A stretch of DNA of 48,732 nucleotides from Acidobacteriota bacterium. Its GTDB lineage: Bacteria > Acidobacteriota > Vicinamibacteria > Vicinamibacterales > CAVVIG01. Of this stretch, positions 33,986 to 42,600 are shown piece after piece. Made by a program: the position numbers and the translations under genes. The notes beneath the pieces are model-generated. The model worked only from the letters and a program-made list of their open reading frames with translations. It searched no databases and had not been told where the DNA came from. Each line of letters opens with the position of its first letter. Positions within the stretch are counted from its first letter, which is position 1. The stretch lies in assembly GCA_025463215.1 (NCBI GenBank), contig JAOBWF010000139.1:1-48732 (forward strand), written 5' to 3'.

Positions 33986-35089
33986 CTACGGAATCAGCAC
34001 CGTCGGGCGTAGCGGAACGCGTCGCGCGTATTCCAGCGCGACACGCGCGGCCGCGGCGGCGGCGCGGCCGGCGTCGGCCAGCGCGACGATCGATCCGCCG
34101 AAGCCGCCGCCCGTCAGGCGCGCGCCGTACACCCCGGCCTCGTCGCGCGTCAACCCGACCAGCAGATCGATCTCCGGCGTCGAGATCTCGAAATCATCGC
34201 GCATCGATGCGTGCGACGCCGCCATCAGCCGGCCGAATTGCTGAGCGTCGCCGGCGGTCAACGCGTCGCGTGCGCGCAGCACCCGATCGTTTTCGGTGAC
34301 GACGTGACGGGCGCGACGGTCGAGCGGCGGCGGCAGCGCGGTGCGCGCGAGATCCGCGACGGTCGCATCCCGCAGTTCGCGGACGCCGAGCAGCCGCGCC
34401 GCTGCTTCGCACTCGGCGCGCCGCGTCCGGTATTCTCCGCCCGCGTGCCGGTGTGTCACGCCGGAATGGATCACGATCAGCCCTGTCGCCGCGGGCAACG
34501 GGATCCGCTCGTAGACGAGCGACCGCGTGTCGAGAAACAAGGCGGCATGTTCGTCGGCGAGGCTCGCCGCCATCTGGTCCATGATCCCGACCGGCGCGCC
34601 GACCAGGCCGGTTTCCGCCCGCTGCGCGATCTTCGCCAGCGCCACATCGTCCAGCGGCAACCCGAACATCGCGCGCAACCCGCGCAACAGCGCCACCTCG
34701 AGCGACGCGCTCGACGACAGTCCGCCGCCGAGCGGCAGATCCGACTCGATGCGCGCATCGAAGCCGCCGACCACCTGTCCCGATTCACGCAGCGACGCGG
34801 TGACGCCGGCGATGTAATCGCCCCAATGTCCGGTGCGCGCTTCGTCGCCGAGGCCGTACTCGATCCAGGCCTCCTCGTCGCCGACGTCGCGGCTCCAGGC
34901 GCGGACGCGCCGATCGACGCGCGGCGCGAGCGCGACCCGCGTCCGCTGCGGCGTCGCGATCGGAAATACGAACCCGCCGCTGTAGTCGGTGTGCTCGCCG
35001 ATCAGGTTGACGCGGCCGGGTGCGTCTGCCGTCGCCGCCGACGGCCGATCGAACAGGATCTCGAACGTCCGGGCATGCTGCTCGATCAC
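33986..35089 (-). CDS. galK: Galactokinase
   Basis: A 367-residue GHMP kinase that makes galactose-1-phosphate. The galactokinase signature GRVNLIGEHTDYSGGF (residues 26-40), the ATP loop LPLGGGLSSSASLEVALL and the C-terminal GARLTGGGFGGSIVAL are present. A GTG start at 35089 overlaps the galT stop (GTGA), which fixes the start; the longer upstream frame is not coding. Works with GalT in the Leloir pathway; no galE or galM of the classic type is in the window. Confidence 0.95.
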   Translation of the reverse strand: MIEQHARTFEILFDRPSAATADAPGRVNLIGEHTDYSGGFVFPIATPQRTRVALAPRVDRRVRAWSRDVGDEEAWIEYGLGDEARTGHWGDYIAGVTASLRESGQVVGGFDARIESDLPLGGGLSSSASLEVALLRGLRAMFGLPLDDVALAKIAQRAETGLVGAPVGIMDQMAASLADEHAALFLDTRSLVYERIPLPAATGLIVIHSGVTHRHAGGEYRTRRAECEAAARLLGVRELRDATVADLARTALPPPLDRRARHVVTENDRVLRARDALTAGDAQQFGRLMAASHASMRDDFEISTPEIDLLVGLTRDEAGVYGARLTGGGFGGSIVALADAGRAAAAAARVALEYARRVPLRPTVLIP

Positions 35090-36168
35090 AGCGCCACCTG
35101 TACCGCTTTCAGCTCCGCCGCCTTGTCGTCGGGGTCGGTATCGGCAGTGAAGACGCCGGCGCCGATTTCGCTGCCGGCGAGATATTTCAGGCGATCCGGC
35201 ATCCGGTACGCCGGATAGAACTCGACGTGCAGGTGCGCCTCGGGATACTGCCCGCCGTCGGTCGGCGCCTGGTAGATCGCCATGATGTAAGGGAACGGCC
35301 GGCTCCACAGGCCGTCGTACTTGAGCAGAACGCTCTTCAACGCGCGCGCGAAATCGGCGCGGGCGGCCGCAGTCAAATCCGCGAGTGACGCGGTGCGGCG
35401 CTTCGTCGCGATCCACACTTCGTACGGATACCGAGCGCACACCGGCACGAACGCCGCGACATCCGGGCCCTCATACAGGACGCGGCGCCCGGTTGCGAGC
35501 TCCTCCGCGACCAGGCGCTCCAGCAGCGTGCCGCCGGTGGCGCCGAAGAACGCGCGCTCCTGTGCCAGCGCCCGCGCCGGAATCGGCGGCACGAATGGAT
35601 ACGCGTAGATCTGCCCGTGCGGATGCTGCAGCGTGACCCCGACCTCGACCCCGCGGTTCTCGAACGCGTAGACGTAGGCGACGTCATCCCGCGCGCCGAG
35701 CTCGCGGTACCGATCGCCCCACACCTCGATGATCATCTCGAGGTGCCACAGCGGCAGAGCGCCGAGCGACGCGTCGGGCTGCTGCGTGAAGACCACGACT
35801 TCGCACGTGCCTTTGCTCTCGCGCGTCGCGACCGTCAGCGACGGCGGATCGTGCGCACCAGACGTGAAGGTCGGAAACAGATTCTCGAATACCGCGACGT
35901 CATAGGTCCCCTGCGGCAGTTCGGTGGGGACCGCGGGATCGGTGGTCGGCGCCAGCGGGTTATACGCCGCCGGCGGCAGGAACGTGCGGTTCTGGCGGTG
36001 CGTCGCGTAGGCGACCCATTCGCCGCGTAGCGGATGCCAGCGCAGGTGCCCGTTCGGTGCAAACGGCGCGGCCGACGGCGATGGCGCCGGCAGATCGGCC
36101 GGAATCGGCTGCCGCCCGTAGAGGATGAGCGCCCGCCCATCGGTTTTCCGCAGGACCCGTTTATTCAT
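35086..36168 (-). CDS. galT: Galactose-1-phosphate uridylyltransferase
   Basis: A 360-residue HIT-superfamily enzyme exchanging UMP between UDP-glucose and galactose-1-phosphate to give UDP-galactose. Active-site motif QHPHGQIYAYPF with the nucleophilic H184, FENLFPTFTSG, VVVFTQQPDASLG and the C-terminal AHLHVEFYPAYR are all visible. The ATG overlaps the beta-galactosidase stop codon (ATGA). Its product is the substrate of Glf encoded further down the operon. Confidence 0.96.
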   Translation of the reverse strand: MNKRVLRKTDGRALILYGRQPIPADLPAPSPSAAPFAPNGHLRWHPLRGEWVAYATHRQNRTFLPPAAYNPLAPTTDPAVPTELPQGTYDVAVFENLFPTFTSGAHDPPSLTVATRESKGTCEVVVFTQQPDASLGALPLWHLEMIIEVWGDRYRELGARDDVAYVYAFENRGVEVGVTLQHPHGQIYAYPFVPPIPARALAQERAFFGATGGTLLERLVAEELATGRRVLYEGPDVAAFVPVCARYPYEVWIATKRRTASLADLTAAARADFARALKSVLLKYDGLWSRPFPYIMAIYQAPTDGGQYPEAHLHVEFYPAYRMPDRLKYLAGSEIGAGVFTADTDPDDKAAELKAVQVAL

Positions 36169-37985
36169 GCCTGGTCGTCGTCGGAAAGGCCGACGGCCGC
36201 GAGCGGATCGATCGCGTCGGTGGCGCGCGGATCCGGACCGCGCGTCGCCTTCGCGATCTCGGGTAGCGGAAACTTCGGCTCGCGGTCGGCGCGCAGCAGG
36301 CCGTTCGCCTCCTGAAACGTGTCGGCGAACTGGGTGTAGCAGAACCCGGAGAGCACGGCGAGCGAACGCACCGTCTCGAGCAGCCGTGTGTAGCGCTGGG
36401 CGAACTCGTCCGGCGAGCAGCGCGAATACCCCCACGTCCCCGGTTCGTCGGTGCACGCGATGCCGCCGAACTCGGAGAGGACGATCGGCTGCTCCGCCGG
36501 CGCCCCTTCGCCGAGCACGAGCAGGCGGCCGCCGGGCCGTTCGCGGCGGAACAGGCGCGGCAGCACTTCGTCGGCGTGATACCGGCGCGCGATCCGATCC
36601 GGCCGGCTGTCGTAATCGTGGATCCCGATCATGTCGGTGGCGACGCTTTCCCAGCCGTCGTTGCCGATCACCGGCCGGGTCGCGTCGAGCGTCTTCGTCA
36701 GGTGATACAGCGCCTGCACGTAGTGGCGCTCGTTCGGGTTGTCCGGCAGGTTCGGCACGCCCCACGACTCGTTGAACGGCACCCACGCGACAACGCACGG
36801 ATGGCTGTAGTCGCGGGTCACCGCTTCGGTCCATTGCCGCGACACCCGCTCCACCGACGCCTGAGTAAAGCGGTACGCGCTCGGCATCTCGCTCCACACC
36901 AGCAGGCCAAGCTTGTCGGCCCAGTAGAGATAGCGTGGATCTTCGACCTTCTGGTGCTTGCGCACGCCGTTGAACCCCATCGCCTTGGCGAGCTCGACGT
37001 CGCGCTTCAGCGCCTGATCGCCTGGCGCGGTCAGCCCCGTCTCCGGCCAGTAGCCCTGATCGAGCACCAGCCGCAGCAAGTACGGCCGGCCGTTGAGGAC
37101 GAAGCGATCGCGCTGCACCGCGACCGCGCGCAGCGCCGTGTAGCTGGTGACGGCGTCGATACGGTCGGCGCGATCCGCCCACAGCTCGATCTTCGCGCTG
37201 ATCAGCGTCGGCCGCTCCGGCGCCCACAGCAGCTCGTTGCGGTAGTCGTCGATGCCCGGGTCCGACAGGGCGATGCGACGATGCACCTCGCCAGCGATCA
37301 CCGTAAAGGTGTCGTCGGCGACCACCGTGTCGCCGACGCTGAGGTGCACGTGCATGCGCAGGCGGCCGCTGGTCGAGCCGCACAGCCACGCCTCGAACCC
37401 AATCTCCCACCGTTCCAGGTTCGGCGTCCAGCGCAGGCGATCGATGCGCGTCGCCGGCACGACTTCAGTCCACACCGTCTGCCAGATGCCGGTGGTGCGC
37501 GGGTACCAGATCGAGTGCGGCTTCAGCTGCCAGTCCTGCTTGCCGCGCGGCTTCGCCAGATCCTGCGGATCGTCGTCGGCCCGCACGACGATCGTCGCAT
37601 CGCCGCCGTTCAGGAACGGCGTCACGTCGACGCAGAACGGCGTGTAGCCGCCTTCATGACGAGCGGCCAGGTGATCGTTGCACCAGACGGTCGCCACGTA
37701 GTCGACCGCGCCGAAATGCAGCAGCAACCGCTCGCCCTCTTGCAGCGTCGTCGCGGCGACGGTGCGGCGGTACCAGCAGGCGCGGAAGAACCCGGTCTCG
37801 TGGACCGTGCTCGCCTCGGTCTCCGGCGCAAACGGCACGACGATGCGGGCGTTCCAGGTGACATCGCGCGGTTCGTTCCACGCCGCTTTGGGATCGAGCG
37901 CGAAGTCCCACTCGCCGTTCAGGGACTGCCAGTTGGCGCGGCACAGCTGCGGCCTTGGGTAGCCGCGTTCCGTTGGGCTAGTCAT
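36165..37985 (-). CDS. GH2 family beta-galactosidase-like glycosidase
   Basis: A 606-residue glycosidase: sugar-binding jelly roll about 10-180 (CRANWQSLNGEWDFALD, SIWYPRTTGIWQTVW), an immunoglobulin-like domain about 180-290, and a TIM barrel with acid/base E406 (VPFNESWGVP) and nucleophile E505 (VLSEFGGIA). No signal peptide, so cytoplasmic. Length and motifs match short GH2 enzymes, which may be galactosidases, glucuronidases or mannosidases; the galT-galK neighbours favour galactosides. Overlaps the DUF1989 gene by 8 bases. Confidence 0.9.
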   Translation of the reverse strand: MTSPTERGYPRPQLCRANWQSLNGEWDFALDPKAAWNEPRDVTWNARIVVPFAPETEASTVHETGFFRACWYRRTVAATTLQEGERLLLHFGAVDYVATVWCNDHLAARHEGGYTPFCVDVTPFLNGGDATIVVRADDDPQDLAKPRGKQDWQLKPHSIWYPRTTGIWQTVWTEVVPATRIDRLRWTPNLERWEIGFEAWLCGSTSGRLRMHVHLSVGDTVVADDTFTVIAGEVHRRIALSDPGIDDYRNELLWAPERPTLISAKIELWADRADRIDAVTSYTALRAVAVQRDRFVLNGRPYLLRLVLDQGYWPETGLTAPGDQALKRDVELAKAMGFNGVRKHQKVEDPRYLYWADKLGLLVWSEMPSAYRFTQASVERVSRQWTEAVTRDYSHPCVVAWVPFNESWGVPNLPDNPNERHYVQALYHLTKTLDATRPVIGNDGWESVATDMIGIHDYDSRPDRIARRYHADEVLPRLFRRERPGGRLLVLGEGAPAEQPIVLSEFGGIACTDEPGTWGYSRCSPDEFAQRYTRLLETVRSLAVLSGFCYTQFADTFQEANGLLRADREPKFPLPEIAKATRGPDPRATDAIDPLAAVGLSDDDQA

Positions 37986-38562
37986 GAATCTCGTAATCGA
38001 TCGGTTTGAAGCGGTAGTTGTTCGACATCTCGGCCGAGCATGCGGTCAGCCCGACAACGAGATCCATTTCCGCGCGCAGCTCGATGCAGTCCCCCGCGCG
38101 CGAGCGAGGCGGCTTCACGCTGACCCGGCCGCCGTCGGCCAGCTCCACGTTCATGAAAATGTTGAAGGTGGTCGGAATGCTGTCCGGCGCGATGCCGAAC
38201 GGCGCGAGGCTGCGCGACAGATTGTCGAAGCAGCTGGGGTGCGGCTCCGTCTGCTTGTAGATCAGCGTGAAGGTTTCCCGGCTGCACGGCGTGTAGAGAA
38301 AGTCGTGGCGGCCGACGGTGTCGCGCACGATCGTCAGCATCACGTTGCTGCGATTGGAATACAGCGCGTGCCCCGCCGTAAAGCAGATCGTGTCGTTGTA
38401 GTCGATGCTGCGCCCGGACGACAGCCATTCGGCGCGATCGTCTCGGCCGAACGCCATCAGATCCGAGACCTGTTCGCCGAGCGGATCGATGACGCGCAAA
38501 GTCTGGCCGCGCCGGAGCTCGAAACCGATGCCGCTCTGCGGCTCAATCCTTCGTCGAATCAT
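37978..38562 (-). CDS. DUF1989 / urea carboxylase-associated family protein
   Basis: A 194-residue protein of the DUF1989 family. Visible blocks: a cupin-like start RRGQTLRVIDPLGEQVSDLMAF, SIDYNDTICFTAGHALYSN, then SCFDNLSRSLAPFGI and the metal-binding-like TTFNIFMNVELADGG near the middle, and DCIELRAEMDLVVGLTACSAE. Relatives form the carboxyguanidine deiminase (CgdAB) of guanidine degradation, others are uncharacterised. Here it is alone, without urea/guanidine carboxylase. Its start lies 20 bases inside the YqcI/YcgG gene and its end overlaps the GH2 gene by 8 bases. Confidence 0.88.
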   Translation of the reverse strand: MIRRRIEPQSGIGFELRRGQTLRVIDPLGEQVSDLMAFGRDDRAEWLSSGRSIDYNDTICFTAGHALYSNRSNVMLTIVRDTVGRHDFLYTPCSRETFTLIYKQTEPHPSCFDNLSRSLAPFGIAPDSIPTTFNIFMNVELADGGRVSVKPPRSRAGDCIELRAEMDLVVGLTACSAEMSNNYRFKPIDYEIHD

Positions 38563-39319
38563 CGTCGGGTCGGGCGTGGAAGGGGCACCGCCAGGCGCCG
38601 CTCACGCGCCGGCCGGAGTACTGCATCGCTTCGGAACGGTTGCCGAAATCGGCGAGCATGGGGTTGACGTCCCCCTGCAGCCGCATCTCGCCGCGTCGGA
38701 TCACCTGGCGGAAACGCGCGAAGTCGCCCGATTCGCGGAGCTGCTCGAATTGCCGGTGCGGGTTGAAGATCAGCGTTGGCCACGCGAACCGCCGCGCGAT
38801 CCGCGAGCTGGCGGCATGGAGGCCGACGACGAAGAACGCGACGCCGCCGAAGCTGAACGAGAACCGCGGGTCCGCGGGATCGCTGCTGACCGTCGGATCC
38901 CAGCGGTGATGCGGCGCGTCGAGATCGGCCAGCGACTGCAGCGCGCCCCACAGCGCGCGCTCGAACGCCGCCTCGTCCTGCGGATGCGGCCCGGTGAAGC
39001 TTGCGACGTAGGTCGACAGCGAGTCGCCGAACGTCGGCAGATCCTCGATGAACGAGCACAGATCGCGCGCCAGTCCGGCCGCCGACTGCGGTGACCCCAG
39101 GTCCGCATACATGCCAAAGCCATAGGTGCCATGCCGGAATGCGGACTTGCCGCCGACGCAGACGAACTGATCGTTGAGCACGAGGCCGCGCAAGCCGTCG
39201 TGGACGAAACTGGTCAGCGGGGTCGGCGGCTCGTCGCTGTCGGCGCGGCGCAATTGTCCATTGTGGTACCGCGAATAGTTGCTGTTGGCGAGCGCGTCCG
39301 GCTGCGTGAACGGATTCAT
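38543..39319 (-). CDS. YqcI/YcgG family protein (GntA-like, putative heme-dependent N-hydroxylase)
   Basis: A 258-residue member of the YqcI/YcgG family. Signature stretches: CVGGKSAFRHGTYGFGMYADLG, DLCSFIEDLP, FSFSFGGVAFFVVGLH, ARRFAWPTLIFNPHRQFE and the C-terminal SGAWRCPFHARP. One family member, GntA of guanitoxin biosynthesis, is a heme-dependent N-hydroxylase acting on a guanidino compound, so an oxidase role is a reasonable inference but this protein may differ. ATG 39319 overlaps the stop of the PLP decarboxylase gene (ATGA); the longer upstream frame is shadow sequence. Confidence 0.88.
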   Translation of the reverse strand: MNPFTQPDALANSNYSRYHNGQLRRADSDEPPTPLTSFVHDGLRGLVLNDQFVCVGGKSAFRHGTYGFGMYADLGSPQSAAGLARDLCSFIEDLPTFGDSLSTYVASFTGPHPQDEAAFERALWGALQSLADLDAPHHRWDPTVSSDPADPRFSFSFGGVAFFVVGLHAASSRIARRFAWPTLIFNPHRQFEQLRESGDFARFRQVIRRGEMRLQGDVNPMLADFGNRSEAMQYSGRRVSGAWRCPFHARPDDDSTKD

Positions 39320-40500
39320 TGGACGGCCCACTGCGGCTCGCGCGCCGCCGGTATCGCTTCCCGGGCGCGCGCGACCACCGGCCGCTCGTCCTCGTCGAAC
39401 CACACCACCGCGCACAGGCCGTGGGAGAAGCGCGTTTCCCAAGGCAGATGGTAGGCGCCGGCGTCGAGCCACACGATGACGTCGCCGGGCTCGATCGCGT
39501 CGGGCATCATCCAGCGGCCGAGACGGTCGTCGGTCATGCACGTCGGACCACAGACCGTCGTCAGCCGCTCGGGTCCGCTACGATGCGGCAGCAGCAGCAG
39601 CGGGTGCGGCCGGACGTCGGCGGCGAGTGCCTGATTGGTGCGGCCGCCGTCGCAGATCAGGTAGCGGCAGTCGTCAGTGTCTTTGACGTCGACGACCGTG
39701 ATCGCGAGCGCCGCGGCAGCCTCGGTCACGAACCGGCCATTCTCGATCCAGATCTCGCGTAGCGACGGCAGCCGGTCGCACGCGCGGCGCATCGCGGCCG
39801 AGAGGTCCGTGAGCGCGCCAGGCAGCGCCGCATCGTCCGGTCCCGGCAGCGCGCCGCCGCAGTCTGCATACAGCGGCGCCACGCCGGCTTCGTCGCAGGC
39901 GTCCGCGACACGATCGACCGCGCGTCCATAGGCGCCGGGATCCTGCCGCCGCTGGCCGAGGTGAAAATGCACGCTCTGCAAATCAATGCCCGCGGCGCGC
40001 AGCGCGTGCATCGCCTCGACTGCGTCGCTGTATGAGAAGCCGAATTGGCCGTGGAACCGCGGCTCACGCAGATCGCATTCGTCAGGCGCCTGCAGCCGTA
40101 TTCCGACCCGCCAGTCGTGCTCGAGCGCCAGCGGCAACAAGGCGTCGAGCTCCCTCGGCGAGTCGAAGTGCACGCGCAGACGCGGCACCGACTGACGCGG
40201 CAGCCACGCCTGTTTGCCGACGCCATTGACCAGCAGCTGGTCGACGCCGGCGCCGAGCCCGCGGACCACGGCGAGCTCGCGCTCGCTGACAACCTCGATG
40301 CCGCGCCCGGCCCTCAGCCAGCGGGCGGCGAGCGCCTCGAGCGGATGCGTCTTGAACGACAGCCAGGATCGCACCGGCACCGGCGCCTCAATCGCATCGA
40401 GCCGTTCGACGGCATCTCGGACCGGAGCCCATGCGTTCACGTAACACGGCGTACCGGCCTGCTCCACCGCGACAGCGACACGCCGAGCCCACCGGTTCAC
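39316..40500 (-). CDS. PLP-dependent fold-type III amino acid decarboxylase
   Basis: A 394-residue enzyme with the alanine racemase/ornithine-DAP decarboxylase fold. PLP lysine K50 in WLSFKTHPL, then RGIEVVSERELAVVRGLG, the HFHLGQRRQDPGAYG strand, the glycine-rich ADCGGALPG, and the substrate-site CGPTCMTDDRLG followed by DAGAYHLPWETRFSHG. The CGPTCxxDD motif is that of decarboxylases acting on diamino acids (DAP, ornithine, arginine, carboxynorspermidine), but overall it is not close enough to name a substrate. First gene of the operon; the GTG start at 40500 has no good ribosome site. Divergent promoter space to the next gene is only 58 bases. Confidence 0.85.
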   Translation of the reverse strand: MNRWARRVAVAVEQAGTPCYVNAWAPVRDAVERLDAIEAPVPVRSWLSFKTHPLEALAARWLRAGRGIEVVSERELAVVRGLGAGVDQLLVNGVGKQAWLPRQSVPRLRVHFDSPRELDALLPLALEHDWRVGIRLQAPDECDLREPRFHGQFGFSYSDAVEAMHALRAAGIDLQSVHFHLGQRRQDPGAYGRAVDRVADACDEAGVAPLYADCGGALPGPDDAALPGALTDLSAAMRRACDRLPSLREIWIENGRFVTEAAAALAITVVDVKDTDDCRYLICDGGRTNQALAADVRPHPLLLLPHRSGPERLTTVCGPTCMTDDRLGRWMMPDAIEPGDVIVWLDAGAYHLPWETRFSHGLCAVVWFDEDERPVVARAREAIPAAREPQWAVQ

Positions 40501-40558
40501 AGATATCTGCGGAGCAACATCGACGCCACCGGCATAGCTCGTGCTGGGATTCGTTACG

Positions 40559-41521
40559 ATGATGATCAGCTACATCCTGCCCATTCGAACGGGCGAGACG
40601 ACCGGCGCGGAAATGGCCGAGTATCTTCGGTGGCTCTCCGCTCGCGTCGAGCTGATCGTCGTCGACGGCTCAGATGCGCCGGTCTTCGAGGCGCATCGCG
40701 ACCGGTGGTCGGCCTTCCGGTTGACGCACGTCCGTCCCGATCGCGACCTGCGCCACTTCGCAAACGGCAAGGTGGCCGGCGTGTTGACCGGCCTGCGGCG
40801 CGCGTCGCACGCCCTGGCGATCATTGCAGACGATGACGTCAGGTACGACGAGGCGGGATTGTCGGCGATGGTCGCCGCGCTCGCGGACGCGGACGTCGTG
40901 CGGCCGCAGAACTACTTCGATCCGCTGCCGTGGCATGCCGTGCTTGATACCGCGCGCACACTGCTCAACCGGATTTCCGGCGGCGACTGGCCCGGCACCA
41001 TCGGCGTACGGACGGCGACGCTGATCGCGACACGAGGCTACGACGGCGACGTGTTGTTCGAAAACCTCGAGCTCGTCCGCACGGTGACGGCGGCGGGCGG
41101 CGTGCACGCGTGTCCGCTGGGCTTGTACGTGCGACGGCTGGCGCCGTCGGCCCGCCACTTCTGGTCGCAGCGCGTCCGGCAGGCCTATGACGAGTTCGCG
41201 CGGCCGCGTCGGCTGACCGCCTGGCTCGCGGTACTTCCCCTGTCGATCGCGCTCGCCCGGCTGGCACCGGCGGCGGTTGCCGGCGGGGCCGTGTTGATCG
41301 TCGCGGCGGCGGAAATGGGCCGGCGGCGCAAGGCGGGGGCTCGGGTGTTTCCGTTCCGCGCATCCCTGGCCGCGCCGGTGTGGGCGGCTGAACGCGCGGT
41401 GTGCGTGTGGCTCGCGGTCGCGGCTCACCTGGTGTGGGGCGGCATTCCGTATCGCGGTCAGATCATCTCGCGCGCCGCGACGCCGCTCCAAGTCCTCGAG
41501 CAACGGCTGAAAGGAGTCTGA
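40559..41521 (+). CDS. GT2-type glycosyltransferase with C-terminal membrane segments
   Basis: A 320-residue protein with an N-terminal GT-A fold (ISYILPIRTGETTGAEMAEYL, LIVVDGSD, and the metal-binding IIADDDVRYDE) and a hydrophobic C-terminal half (two membrane segments about 225-262 and another about 283-300). It resembles family 2 transferases that use nucleotide sugars at the membrane. Two ATGs (40559, 40562) and an upstream GTG compete as start. Divergent from the sugar/decarboxylase operon and possibly part of the same surface-glycan pathway. The next small gene follows after one base. Confidence 0.82.
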   Translation: MMISYILPIRTGETTGAEMAEYLRWLSARVELIVVDGSDAPVFEAHRDRWSAFRLTHVRPDRDLRHFANGKVAGVLTGLRRASHALAIIADDDVRYDEAGLSAMVAALADADVVRPQNYFDPLPWHAVLDTARTLLNRISGGDWPGTIGVRTATLIATRGYDGDVLFENLELVRTVTAAGGVHACPLGLYVRRLAPSARHFWSQRVRQAYDEFARPRRLTAWLAVLPLSIALARLAPAAVAGGAVLIVAAAEMGRRRKAGARVFPFRASLAAPVWAAERAVCVWLAVAAHLVWGGIPYRGQIISRAATPLQVLEQRLKGV

Positions 41522-41522
41522 G

Positions 41523-41705
41523 ATGTACGGTCGCGGCTTCGATCCGGCCGGGCAGGTCGACGCCCTGTATTCGCTCGCGTCGATCCTGCTGTTCGCGTGG
41601 CTGCTCGGCGCGATCGGCGTGTTCGACGCCGGCATGGCGGCCTACATCATGCTCGCCGCCGCGACCGTGATGGTCGCCGTGGCGCTGCTGCGGCGGCGGG
41701 TTTGA
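41523..41705 (+). CDS. Small membrane protein, Lmo0937/DUF5670-like
   Basis: 60 residues with two hydrophobic helices (LYSLASILLFAWLLGAIGVF and AAYIMLAAATVMVAVALL) ending in a basic RRRV. Pattern and size are like DUF5670 (Lmo0937) small stress-associated membrane proteins. An AAAGGAG ribosome site lies 8 bases ahead of the ATG. One base after the GT2 stop codon, so cotranscribed with it. Confidence 0.75.
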   Translation: MYGRGFDPAGQVDALYSLASILLFAWLLGAIGVFDAGMAAYIMLAAATVMVAVALLRRRV

Positions 41706-41847
41706 CCGCCGCCGGCGCCGGCCGCTCATTGCCGCGGCCCGCGTCGTCGTGACGGCGGTCGCGGCGGATGGTGATCGCGCGCTGATCGTGCAGTTGCTCG
41801 CGAATCGCGGACACCTCGCGCAGGCATTCTTCCTGTTTGCGCGTCAT
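41647..41847 (-). CDS. Small basic hypothetical protein downstream of receiver gene
   Basis: A 66-residue frame whose ATG overlaps the stop codon of the receiver gene (ATGA). The first half reads as a charged helix (KQEECLREVSAIREQLHDQR), the second half is Ala/Pro/Arg-rich. Its 3' end overlaps the convergent small membrane protein gene by 59 bases, where it may be chance. No family recognised. Confidence 0.35.
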   Translation of the reverse strand: MTRKQEECLREVSAIREQLHDQRAITIRRDRRHDDAGRGNERPAPAAVKPAAAAAPRRPSRSRRRA

Positions 41848-42548
41848 CCGCCGTTCACGTCCGCCTTGAGCTTCCGCGTGCGGTGCCGGTACTGGTACGG
41901 GCCGCAGGTCGAGCACTGATAGTAATCCCACTGCTCGGGCGTGCGCGGGTTGACGCCGCCGGTGTGGCTGTGTTGATAGACGAGGGACGCCTGGCAGATC
42001 GGGCACATCAGCGGCGGCGGGGTCCGCGGCGGCGTGGTCGTCTGCTCGCGGCGGACGCTGCGGACGCCGAAGCCGCGCTGGTTGGGCCGGCGGCCGCACG
42101 TCTCCTCGAGCGAGCGCGGGCTCGGCTCGGGCTGCGTATGGCCGACCCACGCGCGATCCATCAACTGCCGCGCCGCGGTCATCACCGCCTCCGGCGTGAA
42201 CGGACGATCGAGCACGTGGTCGGCGCCGGCGTCGCGGACCCGCTCGATCTCGCTCGCCGAGCTCGCAATCATGATTATCGGCGTCTCTCGCGTCGCCGGA
42301 TCCGCGCGCAGCAGACGGCACAGCGCGAGGCCGTCGATGCGCCGGAGATGCGTCTCGGCGATGATCAGGCCCGGTTTATGGCACAGCGCCTTGCCGAGCG
42401 CCTCGGCGCCATCTTCCGACTCGTGCAGTTCATACGCATTGCCGCCGAAGACGCTGCGGAAGGATGCGCGTACCGCCGGATCGCCGTCCGCGATCAGCAC
42501 CACCTGGGTCGCGGCGGCTTGCTCCGAAGCGGATGTTCTCAAACTCAT
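41844..42548 (-). CDS. Receiver-domain protein with non-canonical active site and C-terminal zinc ribbon
   Basis: A 234-residue protein. Residues 15-130 are a CheY-like receiver (VVLIADGDPAVRASF, DGLALCRLLRADP, GADHVLDRPFTP). The phospho-acceptor position is Glu65 (IIAETHLRRIDG) instead of Asp and the conserved Lys before Pro-Phe is Arg. It therefore cannot be phosphorylated in the normal way and may act as a constitutively 'on' or inert binding module. A proline-rich linker leads to a zinc ribbon, CPIC and CSTC about 30 residues apart, near the C-terminus. Paralogous to the normal receiver at 42690-43172. Confidence 0.82.
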   Translation of the reverse strand: MSLRTSASEQAAATQVVLIADGDPAVRASFRSVFGGNAYELHESEDGAEALGKALCHKPGLIIAETHLRRIDGLALCRLLRADPATRETPIIMIASSASEIERVRDAGADHVLDRPFTPEAVMTAARQLMDRAWVGHTQPEPSPRSLEETCGRRPNQRGFGVRSVRREQTTTPPRTPPPLMCPICQASLVYQHSHTGGVNPRTPEQWDYYQCSTCGPYQYRHRTRKLKADVNGG

Positions 42549-42600
42549 GGAAACCTGCGGATCCTCCGCGCGAGGCGCGGATTTTGCTGCCGAATGGACA

